Positions 8,569 through 16,949 of a stretch of 64,000 bases of DNA are shown here, one piece after another. The DNA lies in contig CAYNMW010000001.1 of NCBI GenBank assembly GCA_964398295.1, forward strand, positions 1 through 64,000. The letters are read 5' to 3'. The notes beneath the pieces were generated by a model, which saw only the letters and a program-made list of their open reading frames with translations, ran no database searches and had not been told where the DNA came from. The stretch's first letter is position 1. Each line of letters opens with the position of its first letter. This stretch comes from CALFUK01 sp964398295. Lineage in GTDB: Bacteria > Bacteroidota > Bacteroidia > Chitinophagales > Saprospiraceae. The position numbers and the translations under genes are program-made.

Positions 8569-9561
8569 ATGAGCGAACGAAACTTTGTCGACTATGTCAA
8601 AATATGTTGCCGCTCTGGCAAGGGAGGCGCTGGTTCTGCACATTTTAGAAGGGACCGAATGACTGCAATGGGTGGTCCTGACGGTGGCATGGGTGGTAGA
8701 GGTGGACATATTATTTTAAGAGGAAACAAACAATTATGGACATTGCTGTCTCTCAAATATCAAAAACATGCCATAGCAGGTGATGGAGAAAACGGTAGTG
8801 GTCAGCTAAAAACTGGAGCCTTTGGTCAAGACAACATCCTTGATGTTCCCCTTGGGACTATCGCCAGAAATGCAGAAACCAACGAAATCGAATGTGAAAT
8901 ATTAGAAGAAGGAGAAGAGGTAATTCTTGTCGCTGGAGGTAGAGGTGGATTGGGTAATGATCATTTTAAATCATCTACCAATCGTTCGCCCCGATACGCG
9001 CAACCTGGAGAAGAAGGAAAGGAAGAATGGAAAATTTTAGAATTGAAAGTTCTTGCCGATGTTGGATTAGTTGGATTTCCAAATGCAGGCAAGTCCACAT
9101 TGCTTTCCGTTATTAGTGCTGCTAAGCCCAAAATTGGAGCATACCCATTTACCACATTGATACCGAATTTAGGTATCGTGCCTTACAGAGATAGTCGGTC
9201 ATTTATCATGGCAGATATTCCCGGTATTATTGAAGATGCACATCTTGGTAAAGGATTAGGCATTCGTTTTTTACGACATATTGAGCGTAATGCTGTTTTA
9301 TTATTTCTAGTTCCTGCAGATGCAGACAATATCAAAGTAGAATACAAGATTTTATTAAACGAATTGGAGAAATACAATCCTGAATTGCTAGACAAACCTA
9401 GAATACTTGGCATTTCTAAAAGTGATTTAATTGATGAAGAGTTAAAGGCAATGCTAATGGAGGATATCCCTAGGGAAATTCCACACCTCTTTTTTTCGTC
9501 CGTCACTCAAAAAGGAATTACCGAATTAAAAGATAAGGTCTGGGAAAATATTATACTTTAA
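8569..9561 (+). CDS. obg: Obg/CgtA GTPase
   Basis: Ribosome-assembly and stress-linked GTPase, 330 aa. The glycine-rich Obg domain covers residues 1-160 (GGAGSAHFRRDR, GGPDGGMGGRGG). The G domain follows with P-loop GFPNAGKST at 169-177, switch region YPFTTLIPNLG, DIPG G3 motif and SKSD G4 motif. The variable C-terminal OCT domain is absent, as in many Bacteroidota. The start follows a purine-rich AGAAGGA stretch. The stop lies only 3 nt from the stop of the convergent histidine kinase gene. Confidence 0.97.
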   Translation: MSERNFVDYVKICCRSGKGGAGSAHFRRDRMTAMGGPDGGMGGRGGHIILRGNKQLWTLLSLKYQKHAIAGDGENGSGQLKTGAFGQDNILDVPLGTIARNAETNEIECEILEEGEEVILVAGGRGGLGNDHFKSSTNRSPRYAQPGEEGKEEWKILELKVLADVGLVGFPNAGKSTLLSVISAAKPKIGAYPFTTLIPNLGIVPYRDSRSFIMADIPGIIEDAHLGKGLGIRFLRHIERNAVLLFLVPADADNIKVEYKILLNELEKYNPELLDKPRILGISKSDLIDEELKAMLMEDIPREIPHLFFSSVTQKGITELKDKVWENIIL

Positions 9562-9564
9562 CTA

Positions 9565-12012
9565 TTAGGATGAAAGTCGTTTGCTTATCAATTGTTCTCC
9601 TTTCGACATTAGATTTACTAGAATCTCTTTTTTATTGATAACAGAATCTTTACCTTCCCTAGCTTCCAACTCTGCTTGTCTTATCGCTTCGTAAACTTCT
9701 TTTAATCCTACCATCTGAAACATTGGCTTGACCTTATGCAATGATGAAGCAATGAGGTCTAATTGTTGATTTTCAAATGCATCAATAATCATAGGTTTCT
9801 CTTCTTTCATTGTTGTCATAAATAATGAAAAAATCTCATTCTGGTATTCCAGGTCTTCCCCTAAATATGTTCGCACTAGAGCCTCATCTATTTTCATTGC
9901 GCTGTCAACTTGAGATGATTGGTCAGAAGCAGCTGTTTGTTTTTCAATTTCCAAGCCATTGATTACATTAAATAGCTGAGCTGGAGTAAAGGGTTTTGAT
10001 AAAAATCCTGTCATTCCAACTTCAAAGGCATGTTCTTTTTGACTGAGCATTGTCGACGCTGTTAAGGCAATGATTGGTGTCTGTATATTTTTACCAGAAT
10101 TTCTAATGACACTAGTTGCTTCGTACCCATCCATGACAGGCATATGCAAGTCCATAAATATCAAATTAAATGTTTCTTTTTTACACGCATCAACGGCTTC
10201 TTGACCATTTGTCGCGATTTGATATTGAACATTTTTCTTATCTAGTAATTTTGAAATGTATTTCTGATTCATCACATTATCTTCCGCCACAAGAATATTA
10301 AGTTCTTCAGCACGATGTAAGGATTTATTAGCTGGTTCTTTATGGGTGCCAGAGGCAAGTCGTTTCATAGGCAAAACAAAACTGAATATTGTCCCAGTCC
10401 CTAGCACGCTGCTGACGTTTAGTTTAGTACCTAATAAACTAGCAAGTCTTTGACAAATCGACAGTCCAAGTCCAGTACCTCCATATGTTCCATGTATTTT
10501 CTCATTCGCTTGTTCAAATTCTTTGAAAACAAGTTTTAATTTACTTTCTTCTATTCCTATTCCTGTGTCTGTTACGCGTAACTCTACTTGTCCAAAGTCA
10601 TTTTGCTTAAGCTGAAGTTTTATCGTTCCTTCATGTGTGAATTTCATCGCATTGCCAAGAAGATTAATGACAATTTGATGAATTATTTTCTTATCAGATT
10701 TAACCCAATAATCATTGTATTCATCATGTTCGAATTGCATACTAACTTTTGGATCGCTGTTCTTTATTTGGATCGTTTTGAGACAATTCTCCAATAAGAA
10801 AATCAGATCAAATTCTTCTGGTTTGAGGTCTATTTTTCCTGCTTGAATTTTGGATAAATCCAATACATCAGAAACAAGAGACTGCAGCATATCTGCGGCA
10901 TTTTTAATTAGGCTGACAAATTCGCCCTGTTCAGTATCAAGCGAAGTATCATTTAGTAAATGAGACATTCCAAGAATTGCATTTAATGGAGTTCGAATTT
11001 CATGTGTCATGACTGCAAGAAATTTCTGCTCTGCTTTACGCGCTTTTTCAGCAACTTCTTTCGCTTCTCTTAGACGTTCTTGCAGTCGATGTCGTTCTGT
11101 AATGTCAAAGTGAATAGCAATAGTACCTGTCTTCGATCCTTCCAAATTATAAACTGGCGCTAAGCTGATAAGTACATTTAAAATATCACCAGTTTTCTTT
11201 ATCAATTTGACATCGTAAATAGGATAGCTTTTGGATCCTTCGCTAAAGATTTTTTGGTCTTGTAGTGGTCTATGGTCTTTATGAAGAATGAATTCATTTG
11301 GATGTTTGCCAATCAATTCATTTAATTGATAACCCAACATTGAACAATAGATTTCATTGGCCTCTACTATTGTACCATCATTATCTTGTTCAAGGATACC
11401 CAATTGCATGTTCATCAAAATACCTCTGTATTTATGTTCACTCTTCTCAAGATTTAGCACAGCTTTTTCGAGGTTTTGTTCGATTAGCTTACGCTCACTA
11501 ATGTCACGAACAATGGCATTGAAATAATTACCTCTTGAATCTTCTACATATGTCAGATTAATGCCACCCCACAATTCTGATTTTAAGGGATGTAGAAGCG
11601 GCATTTCGATATAGCTTTCTGACTTGTCCTCGTGCCAGAAATGCTCGAAAAATTTAGTTGCATGCTCAAGGTAATCTGATCTGACAAGTTCACTAATATT
11701 TGTACCAATCAATACTTCAGCTGTCTTTCCAAATAGTTGTTCTGTTTGAGCATTTACATAAGTAAGTTTAAGGTCTTTAGAAAAATTGAATATGCTATCT
11801 TTCGCATCATCAACCAATGATTTATATCGAAGTTCATTTTTAATTAATAGAGTTGATTTGGCTTCTACATCCTGTTCAAGTTGTTTATTTAGCTTTTGAA
11901 GAGCTAGGTTAGCATTATAAAGTTCTAATGCTTTTAATTCAAGAATTTCTTCAGCAGATTTACGTGCTTTAATTTCTCGGTCAAGTCTTCGCTGAAGTAT
12001 TTCTTCTGACAT
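9565..12012 (-). CDS. Hybrid histidine kinase (PAS-PAS-HisKA-HATPase-REC-Hpt), H-NOX partner
   Basis: An 815-aa soluble hybrid kinase with no membrane segment. Order: coiled coil (1-60), PAS (60-175), PAS/PAC (190-310), short coiled coil, HisKA with phospho-His337 (MTHEIRTPLN), HATPase_c with N-box (NLLGNAMKFTH, about 450-460) and G-boxes DTGIGI and GGTGLGLSI, receiver with phospho-Asp621 (FMDLHMPVMDG), and a C-terminal Hpt domain with His759 (LHKVKPMFQMVG). It therefore carries a whole His-Asp-His relay. It lies 2 nt downstream of the H-NOX gene, so it is very likely the kinase gated by that sensor. The output regulator is not in the window. Confidence 0.93.
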   Translation of the reverse strand: MSEEILQRRLDREIKARKSAEEILELKALELYNANLALQKLNKQLEQDVEAKSTLLIKNELRYKSLVDDAKDSIFNFSKDLKLTYVNAQTEQLFGKTAEVLIGTNISELVRSDYLEHATKFFEHFWHEDKSESYIEMPLLHPLKSELWGGINLTYVEDSRGNYFNAIVRDISERKLIEQNLEKAVLNLEKSEHKYRGILMNMQLGILEQDNDGTIVEANEIYCSMLGYQLNELIGKHPNEFILHKDHRPLQDQKIFSEGSKSYPIYDVKLIKKTGDILNVLISLAPVYNLEGSKTGTIAIHFDITERHRLQERLREAKEVAEKARKAEQKFLAVMTHEIRTPLNAILGMSHLLNDTSLDTEQGEFVSLIKNAADMLQSLVSDVLDLSKIQAGKIDLKPEEFDLIFLLENCLKTIQIKNSDPKVSMQFEHDEYNDYWVKSDKKIIHQIVINLLGNAMKFTHEGTIKLQLKQNDFGQVELRVTDTGIGIEESKLKLVFKEFEQANEKIHGTYGGTGLGLSICQRLASLLGTKLNVSSVLGTGTIFSFVLPMKRLASGTHKEPANKSLHRAEELNILVAEDNVMNQKYISKLLDKKNVQYQIATNGQEAVDACKKETFNLIFMDLHMPVMDGYEATSVIRNSGKNIQTPIIALTASTMLSQKEHAFEVGMTGFLSKPFTPAQLFNVINGLEIEKQTAASDQSSQVDSAMKIDEALVRTYLGEDLEYQNEIFSLFMTTMKEEKPMIIDAFENQQLDLIASSLHKVKPMFQMVGLKEVYEAIRQAELEAREGKDSVINKKEILVNLMSKGEQLISKRLSS

Positions 12013-12014
12013 AT

Positions 12015-12551
12015 TTATTTCCTGATCACAAACAACACTTTTGACCCATCTTCTTCAAGATTCGTCATTTCTATAGTTGCGTCTTCTTTGTAAAATTCTA
12101 ATGCTTTTTCCAACAAGCCTAAAGCAAACATGGCCATTTTTCGTTCCGACTCATAGACTAAATGAATTTGCTTATCATCTTTAATGGAAGTTGTAAACGT
12201 TGGCAATTGAGCGTCCGGATATAATTTCAGGACTTCCACATGTATATAGTTTTCAATGGAGTCAAGAAAATCAAAAGCATTGTTAGACTTTGCAAAAAAT
12301 GAAGGATATCCTTTTTCAAAAGTTCCGAATAAATATCTTCCAAAAGAATGAAGTAAATCTGGTACTGATGAACCTGTTGCCTTACTTAAGGATACAATTA
12401 ATTTCACCATCTCACTATGCGGGTAGGTGCCCACAGAGGTATAAGCACCACCTGAATCCAGATCAGAATCAAGTATAACTTTGTCTACCATATTGTAGTC
12501 AAATTTATCCTCAACCATTTGTAAGAATTCAGTAAAGACTAGTCCTTTCAT
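12015..12551 (-). CDS. H-NOX (heme NO/O2-binding) sensor protein
   Basis: A 178-aa stand-alone H-NOX protein. The proximal heme ligand is His104 in YIHVEVLKLYPDA, followed by the LPTF segment. The heme-propionate motif Y-x-S-x-R is Tyr133, Ser135 and Arg137 (YESER). These are the family-defining residues, and the length is normal (about 180). It heads a two-gene operon with the hybrid kinase. In characterised bacteria such pairs let NO-bound H-NOX inhibit or alter kinase autophosphorylation and control biofilm or c-di-GMP. NO versus O2 preference cannot be read; a distal-pocket Tyr typical of O2 binders was not identified. Confidence 0.95.
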   Translation of the reverse strand: MKGLVFTEFLQMVEDKFDYNMVDKVILDSDLDSGGAYTSVGTYPHSEMVKLIVSLSKATGSSVPDLLHSFGRYLFGTFEKGYPSFFAKSNNAFDFLDSIENYIHVEVLKLYPDAQLPTFTTSIKDDKQIHLVYESERKMAMFALGLLEKALEFYKEDATIEMTNLEEDGSKVLFVIRK

Positions 12552-12659
12552 TTCAACAATGATTTTGATTGTGTTTTAAAATGAAGGTGTTAATTATTGC
12601 AGTAGATAAAGTTAATTATTTTTTGCCTGCCATTCAACTCCTTATTTATGCAATGCAGA

Positions 12660-12697
12660 AATAAAAAGAGGATTATCCTAAATAGGATAATCCTTTT
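12660..12697 (-). terminator. Terminator of IPTL-CTERM gene 1
   Basis: A perfect 10-bp stem GGATTATCCT (12670-12679) / AGGATAATCC (12684-12693) with loop AAAT. In the minus direction it is followed by TCTTTTTAT, a good U-run. The downstream stretch and stem are nearly the same as the terminator at 16886-16925. Confidence 0.85.
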
Positions 12698-12723
12698 ATA
12701 ATTTTCTATCTAAAGCTTAAAAA

Positions 12724-15700
12724 CTATGCGTTTTCAAGTACTTGTTTCTGTTCTCTGATAGCTACAATTGAAACGATTAAGATTAGTAATCCTAAAATCA
12801 TTAATCCCCATTCGCCCATTGTAGGAATCTCTTCAATAGGTGGCGGCATCATCATTTCTTCGCAATTATAATCACTTGTAATGCTTGCTTCACAAATATT
12901 CATTCCACCATCACTGCATGCTGATGTTGTGAGTATAATGTTATCTACTGTGAAATTGGAAAAATTTCCATCAGATCCAGTAGTAGAGGTAAACAATATT
13001 GTATGAGAAGCTCCATCCGCAAATGCAGACACATCAACAGTTATTAGAAGAGGGACACCCATTACTCCACAAGTGGCAAGGTCTGCGTCATCACTCCATA
13101 AAACCGTACCGTCAACTTGAAGTTCAATGAAATCTGCAGCAGAACCACAACTAGAATTTTCGAACCCAAAGGTTAATTCAGCACTTCCTGCTGCGCATTC
13201 AGAAATCACAACTGTTGTTTCTAGAGTTCCGACTTCTAAAGCTCCACCAGCTCCTCCAAACCATGCTAACCACGCACCGTTATTAGGCGCTATACCATAA
13301 TTTACAGAACCTGCACCATCTCCACAAACTGCAAGTTGACAGAAAACTGTCCCAAAGTTTGTAGATGTAGAAGTCCAATCCATTGTTCCATTTGCAGGAC
13401 CAGCTACCTCTAAATCACCATCTGTATTTTGCGTAGCATTCGGGCCTCCTATTATGATTTCTTCGTTTGGAGGAAGCACAGGACAACAGTCTGGTGCTCC
13501 AGCAGGAGCAGCATAATTAATTGTATAGCTCGCAGAACCACTTTCACCAGCTTCAACTGGGAATGCTGGATTCCCAGGGTCAGGTGTTAAAGTGATAAAT
13601 GCCGCACAGTTTGGATCAACCATGACTGGATCATCACATGTTTCTGAGTTGACAACGACTAGAGTGGTAATATCTGCTGGTGGTGCAGGATATACCATTA
13701 CGGAACTTACAACACCATTAAATAATTCTGTACCATCACTATTACACACAGCAACTAAGCTTATATCTGCAGATTCTATTTGACATGGTGTCAATGCTGA
13801 TAATTCCACACTTGTGGAAGCAGCTGCGGGATCAACCAGTGCAACATTTGGGTTAGATGAGCTCCAAGTGTAAGTCACATTTGCATTATCAGTTGCCATC
13901 ACAGTAGCAGCGACTCCATCACAAAATGCTCCACTTATATCATTCACCATAATAGCAGCTGGGCAATCATTAACTTCAAGAATAATTCCGCAAAGTTCCA
14001 AAGACCAGCTATTTAATGAACCGCCGTCAAAATTTGAAGCATCGGAAATAGTCAGAGTCCACGTACCTGTTATCGGTTCACCATTGAATCCTGAAAATGG
14101 ATCTTCTGGAGCGAAGGGACCACCACTGGTAGGTGGACAAGTAATTGGCCCTCCTAAATCATCAAAATCAGCCATTATGTCATCGTCACTTCCGCACTCT
14201 GTTGATAAAAGTGCAGCAGTTGTACCACTAGGACTGGTTATGCTGATTGTTAAGTCACTTACCCATGTATGGCTGACATCTAAACCTAAAATATTCAAAT
14301 CCGAAACGGCTCCTGTTTGAGTAATAATAATTTCAGAAGTGATTGTCGGTGTTCCATCTGGAGAAATATCAATAGGAGTATCAGCACTAGTCACAAGAAT
14401 GCAGCTTTCGGTACCAGTTTCAAACATAAATACTGTGCTAACTGGACCCGGTCCACATGAATTTTCCGCAAAGACTCTCCAATAGTATTGGGTTTGACTA
14501 TTTAGTGTCATAGTCGTATAGGATAGAGTTGTCGTTGTCGCGGTTTCAACGATTGTATTGAAATTAGGATCTGTGGCAATTTCGATAGTATAAGAACTTG
14601 CACCTGCTATTGCTGCCCATGCAAAAGCCGGTGTTGTAGTGACGTTTATTGAATTGTCTGCAGGAGTCATGAGTGTAGGTCCTGTAACTATTGCATCATC
14701 GATGGTTAGATTGACCACTAAGTTATCAGCTTCAGTACCATCTGTTGCATTAATCATAATTGAATAGATTCCAGGAGCTGCAGCGCCAGTATTACTGACA
14801 GTCATTGTGAAAGTACCCGGAAGATTTACCGGATTAGAGCTAAAATTAGCTGTTGTACCAGCTGGGAGTCCCATTGCTGAAAATGTAACGTTGCCATTAA
14901 ATCCACCTAAAAATTCTAAATCAAATTGAAAAACTACATCGTCTGGTTGACAAACTGTTATATCAGTATCACCGGAAGTCAATCCTACTCCAAAGCAATC
15001 AAATGGCACTTCAAAATTTGCGATTCGTGTTGCCCAGGTGGGTGTTTGATTATACTGAGCTGTAACCCAAAAAGTTCCGTTTGATGGATCAACACTTAAT
15101 GTATTATAATCACCATATCTGTTACTAATATTAGATGCGCTTCCTTCTATAATTGTAGTTTCTGGGAAGGTCATCATCCCTAATGGATCACATTCAATCC
15201 GGCCAGTATATCTGATCCCCGGAAAAACTGATGTTGCATCAGAAACGTTGTATGCTAAACCTATTGAGCCATCATCATTCATGCCGATTGCCGCCATCCA
15301 ACGACTTGTATTATCTGGAGCATAAGTACCTTGCTGATAAATAGTCCATGCCCCACTAGTGCCACCAGTTCGACGAAGCTCATACCATCGTACACCTGCA
15401 TCGTCATTGCCTGTTACATCTGTTACGTGATTGCAAACAAGAGATTCGTGTGAACCAAAATTTCTATAAATAATTTTATTCATTAAAACTTCTCGCAAAG
15501 GATCCAGTTCGAGAGCTGTTCCTGGTTGAGGAATTGCTGCAAACGCATTAAATCCATTCAACTCTGTATCAAAGGGTTGAGTAGGGAGAAAGATAGGACC
15601 GGTAATAGATGAATTAGCAGGATTATTAAAATCAATATCCATCTCAAATATTTCTAATCGATCTTGGGTTACACCTGTCCATCCATCATCTGCCATTCGC

Positions 15701-16569
15701 ATAAACATTCCTGGGGCATTTGCGGGGGGCAAGGTAGTACCATCTAAGTTTACTGGTGTTGCTGCTTGAAAATCTATTGTTCCGAATGGAGCAATATCAA
15801 ATTGTTGAGCCGTAGCCGTAGGATCAGCATTTAACATTCTGGTCCGATCCAGTGCATAAATTCTTGGATTGGCCTCATTTGTTGTTACAATATATGAATC
15901 ATTCCAAATAGAATATTTTGGATAATCTGGGAAATCTGGAGTGTTGAACGAATAAACGGCATATGAGCCAGCTGGATCTGGAGTTGTCGAAATAGCAACT
16001 ACTAGTGTATTACCTACAGCTGCAAATTCACTAAGTAACCATCGATCGGCTAATTGGTCATAAATCACTATTGGGTCTCCTGCTCCACCGATATTGGTAA
16101 CCCCATCTAGTATAAATGTTGTGATTGAATTACCACTTTTATCTAAAACCTCGACATTGGATCCTCCTATACCATTCACCATCTGAACAACATGGTTTGG
16201 TCCGACATCTAATGCAGGGTCTCCAGGATTAAAATTTCCATCTGGTCCCTGGCCTTCAAAATTATTTAACAAAACATTTCGTGAAGTGCTTGGTGGATAG
16301 TCTCTTTGCCATGCTGGATCAAGTCCTTGTGGCAAACCTGCTTTGTTTGTTATCTCGTGCAATGGCCAATCATTTTTAGGATGATATCCTATTCTCGGCA
16401 TTCTTACGTCGTTGCCATCATGCCTTGTTGTAATAGAACTAACAGGGGCAGTAATTTGACTAAAATTCAATGGAATTACTTCCGCATTTGACAATGTGAT
16501 TGGATTTTGTCCAAATGCAAAACTGCAAAGGAATAAAAAGCATAGTGAATGGAGTAGTTTCTTTCTCAT
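12724..16569 (-). CDS. Giant secreted protein with P-domain and IPTL-CTERM anchor
   Basis: 1281 aa with a signal peptide (1-20, ending FAFGQ). The first 530 residues resemble secreted Bacteroidota proteins with propeller-like repeats (PGDPALDVGPNHVVQM, RWMAAIGMNDDGSIGLAYN). Then come an Ig-like segment (about 540-625), an FnIII-like module (TLMTPADNSINV, about 630-715), a proprotein-convertase P-like domain (about 725-860, SHTWVSDLTISITSPSGT and GTWTLTISD), Ig-like modules, and a C-terminal IPTL-CTERM tail: IPTMGEWG, a hydrophobic helix, then basic REQKQ. The C-terminal 370 residues are clearly related to the protein at 16950-20474. Likely a surface adhesin; no catalytic motif seen. Confidence 0.85.
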   Translation of the reverse strand: MRKKLLHSLCFLFLCSFAFGQNPITLSNAEVIPLNFSQITAPVSSITTRHDGNDVRMPRIGYHPKNDWPLHEITNKAGLPQGLDPAWQRDYPPSTSRNVLLNNFEGQGPDGNFNPGDPALDVGPNHVVQMVNGIGGSNVEVLDKSGNSITTFILDGVTNIGGAGDPIVIYDQLADRWLLSEFAAVGNTLVVAISTTPDPAGSYAVYSFNTPDFPDYPKYSIWNDSYIVTTNEANPRIYALDRTRMLNADPTATAQQFDIAPFGTIDFQAATPVNLDGTTLPPANAPGMFMRMADDGWTGVTQDRLEIFEMDIDFNNPANSSITGPIFLPTQPFDTELNGFNAFAAIPQPGTALELDPLREVLMNKIIYRNFGSHESLVCNHVTDVTGNDDAGVRWYELRRTGGTSGAWTIYQQGTYAPDNTSRWMAAIGMNDDGSIGLAYNVSDATSVFPGIRYTGRIECDPLGMMTFPETTIIEGSASNISNRYGDYNTLSVDPSNGTFWVTAQYNQTPTWATRIANFEVPFDCFGVGLTSGDTDITVCQPDDVVFQFDLEFLGGFNGNVTFSAMGLPAGTTANFSSNPVNLPGTFTMTVSNTGAAAPGIYSIMINATDGTEADNLVVNLTIDDAIVTGPTLMTPADNSINVTTTPAFAWAAIAGASSYTIEIATDPNFNTIVETATTTTLSYTTMTLNSQTQYYWRVFAENSCGPGPVSTVFMFETGTESCILVTSADTPIDISPDGTPTITSEIIITQTGAVSDLNILGLDVSHTWVSDLTISITSPSGTTAALLSTECGSDDDIMADFDDLGGPITCPPTSGGPFAPEDPFSGFNGEPITGTWTLTISDASNFDGGSLNSWSLELCGIILEVNDCPAAIMVNDISGAFCDGVAATVMATDNANVTYTWSSSNPNVALVDPAAASTSVELSALTPCQIESADISLVAVCNSDGTELFNGVVSSVMVYPAPPADITTLVVVNSETCDDPVMVDPNCAAFITLTPDPGNPAFPVEAGESGSASYTINYAAPAGAPDCCPVLPPNEEIIIGGPNATQNTDGDLEVAGPANGTMDWTSTSTNFGTVFCQLAVCGDGAGSVNYGIAPNNGAWLAWFGGAGGALEVGTLETTVVISECAAGSAELTFGFENSSCGSAADFIELQVDGTVLWSDDADLATCGVMGVPLLITVDVSAFADGASHTILFTSTTGSDGNFSNFTVDNIILTTSACSDGGMNICEASITSDYNCEEMMMPPPIEEIPTMGEWGLMILGLLILIVSIVAIREQKQVLENA

Positions 16570-16582
16570 ATTAGGCTGGTTT
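16570..16582 (-). promoter_or_regulatory. Conserved leader of IPTL-CTERM gene 1
   Basis: AAACCAGCCTAAT directly before the ATG, read on the minus strand, is identical to the 13 nt before the second IPTL-CTERM gene (20475-20487). It may be a shared translation-initiation or regulatory element. Confidence 0.45.
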
Positions 16583-16712
16583 GGAAATGTTCTGAGCCAG
16601 TTTGAGCTCAGTTTGAGTTCGTTGAGTATTGATTATTTAAATTGTTGATAATCAAGGATTTATGAGGATCCTCAACCATCATAATGTTAAATCTAATATA
16701 GATGTTTTTGTC

Positions 16713-16844
16713 TTAAATGACACAAGGTTTCATTGCTTTTTTACTGGTTACTAACTTTAATCCAAACCAAGCTTGATGTATACTCTGCAGACTTGATCTT
16801 AAATTGTCAATGAAAACTTGTTTTTGTTGATCTGAAGTTTCCAT
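16713..16844 (-). CDS. Small 43-aa ORF, unknown function
   Basis: An ATG-to-TAA ORF of 43 codons starting METSDQQKQVFIDNLRSSL and ending KPCVI. The composition is protein-like: a polar N-terminal amphipathic helix followed by HQAWFGLKLV and a Lys-rich end with one Cys. It lies on the same strand as, and between, the two IPTL-CTERM genes, downstream of a terminator, so it would need its own promoter, which I cannot identify. It has no recognised family. It could be a chance ORF in an AT-rich spacer. Confidence 0.35.
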   Translation of the reverse strand: METSDQQKQVFIDNLRSSLQSIHQAWFGLKLVTSKKAMKPCVI

Positions 16845-16885
16845 AAGTGGTGAGTTTATCTAGGTCGTAAAACATTCAAAAGCAG

Positions 16886-16925
16886 AAATAAAAAAGAGGA
16901 TTATCCATCTAGGATAATCCTCTTT
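16886..16925 (-). terminator. Terminator of IPTL-CTERM gene 2
   Basis: A perfect 14-bp stem, AAAGAGGATTATCC (16893-16906) with GGATAATCCTCTTT (16912-16925), and a 5-nt loop. Read on the minus strand a TTTTTTATTT run follows. The core stem and the U-run match the terminator of the paralogous gene at 12660-12697. Confidence 0.9.
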
Positions 16926-16949
16926 AAACTTAAAGCCAAAGTTTAAAAA

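Larger units (their letters stand above)
16570..16949. other. Intergenic region between IPTL-CTERM genes
   Basis: 380 bp between two large genes. It holds the conserved 13-nt leader at its left edge, a 43-codon minus-strand ORF (16713-16844) and the terminator of the upstream gene (16886-16925). The direct repeat CAGTTTGAG occurs at about 16599-16617. No clear TAnnTTTG element was found. Confidence 0.7.

Noticed and set aside
9559..9567. Bidirectional terminator between obg and the histidine kinase.
   Set aside because: The two stops are only 3 nt apart, and no stem-loop is visible there; each transcript likely reads into the other gene.
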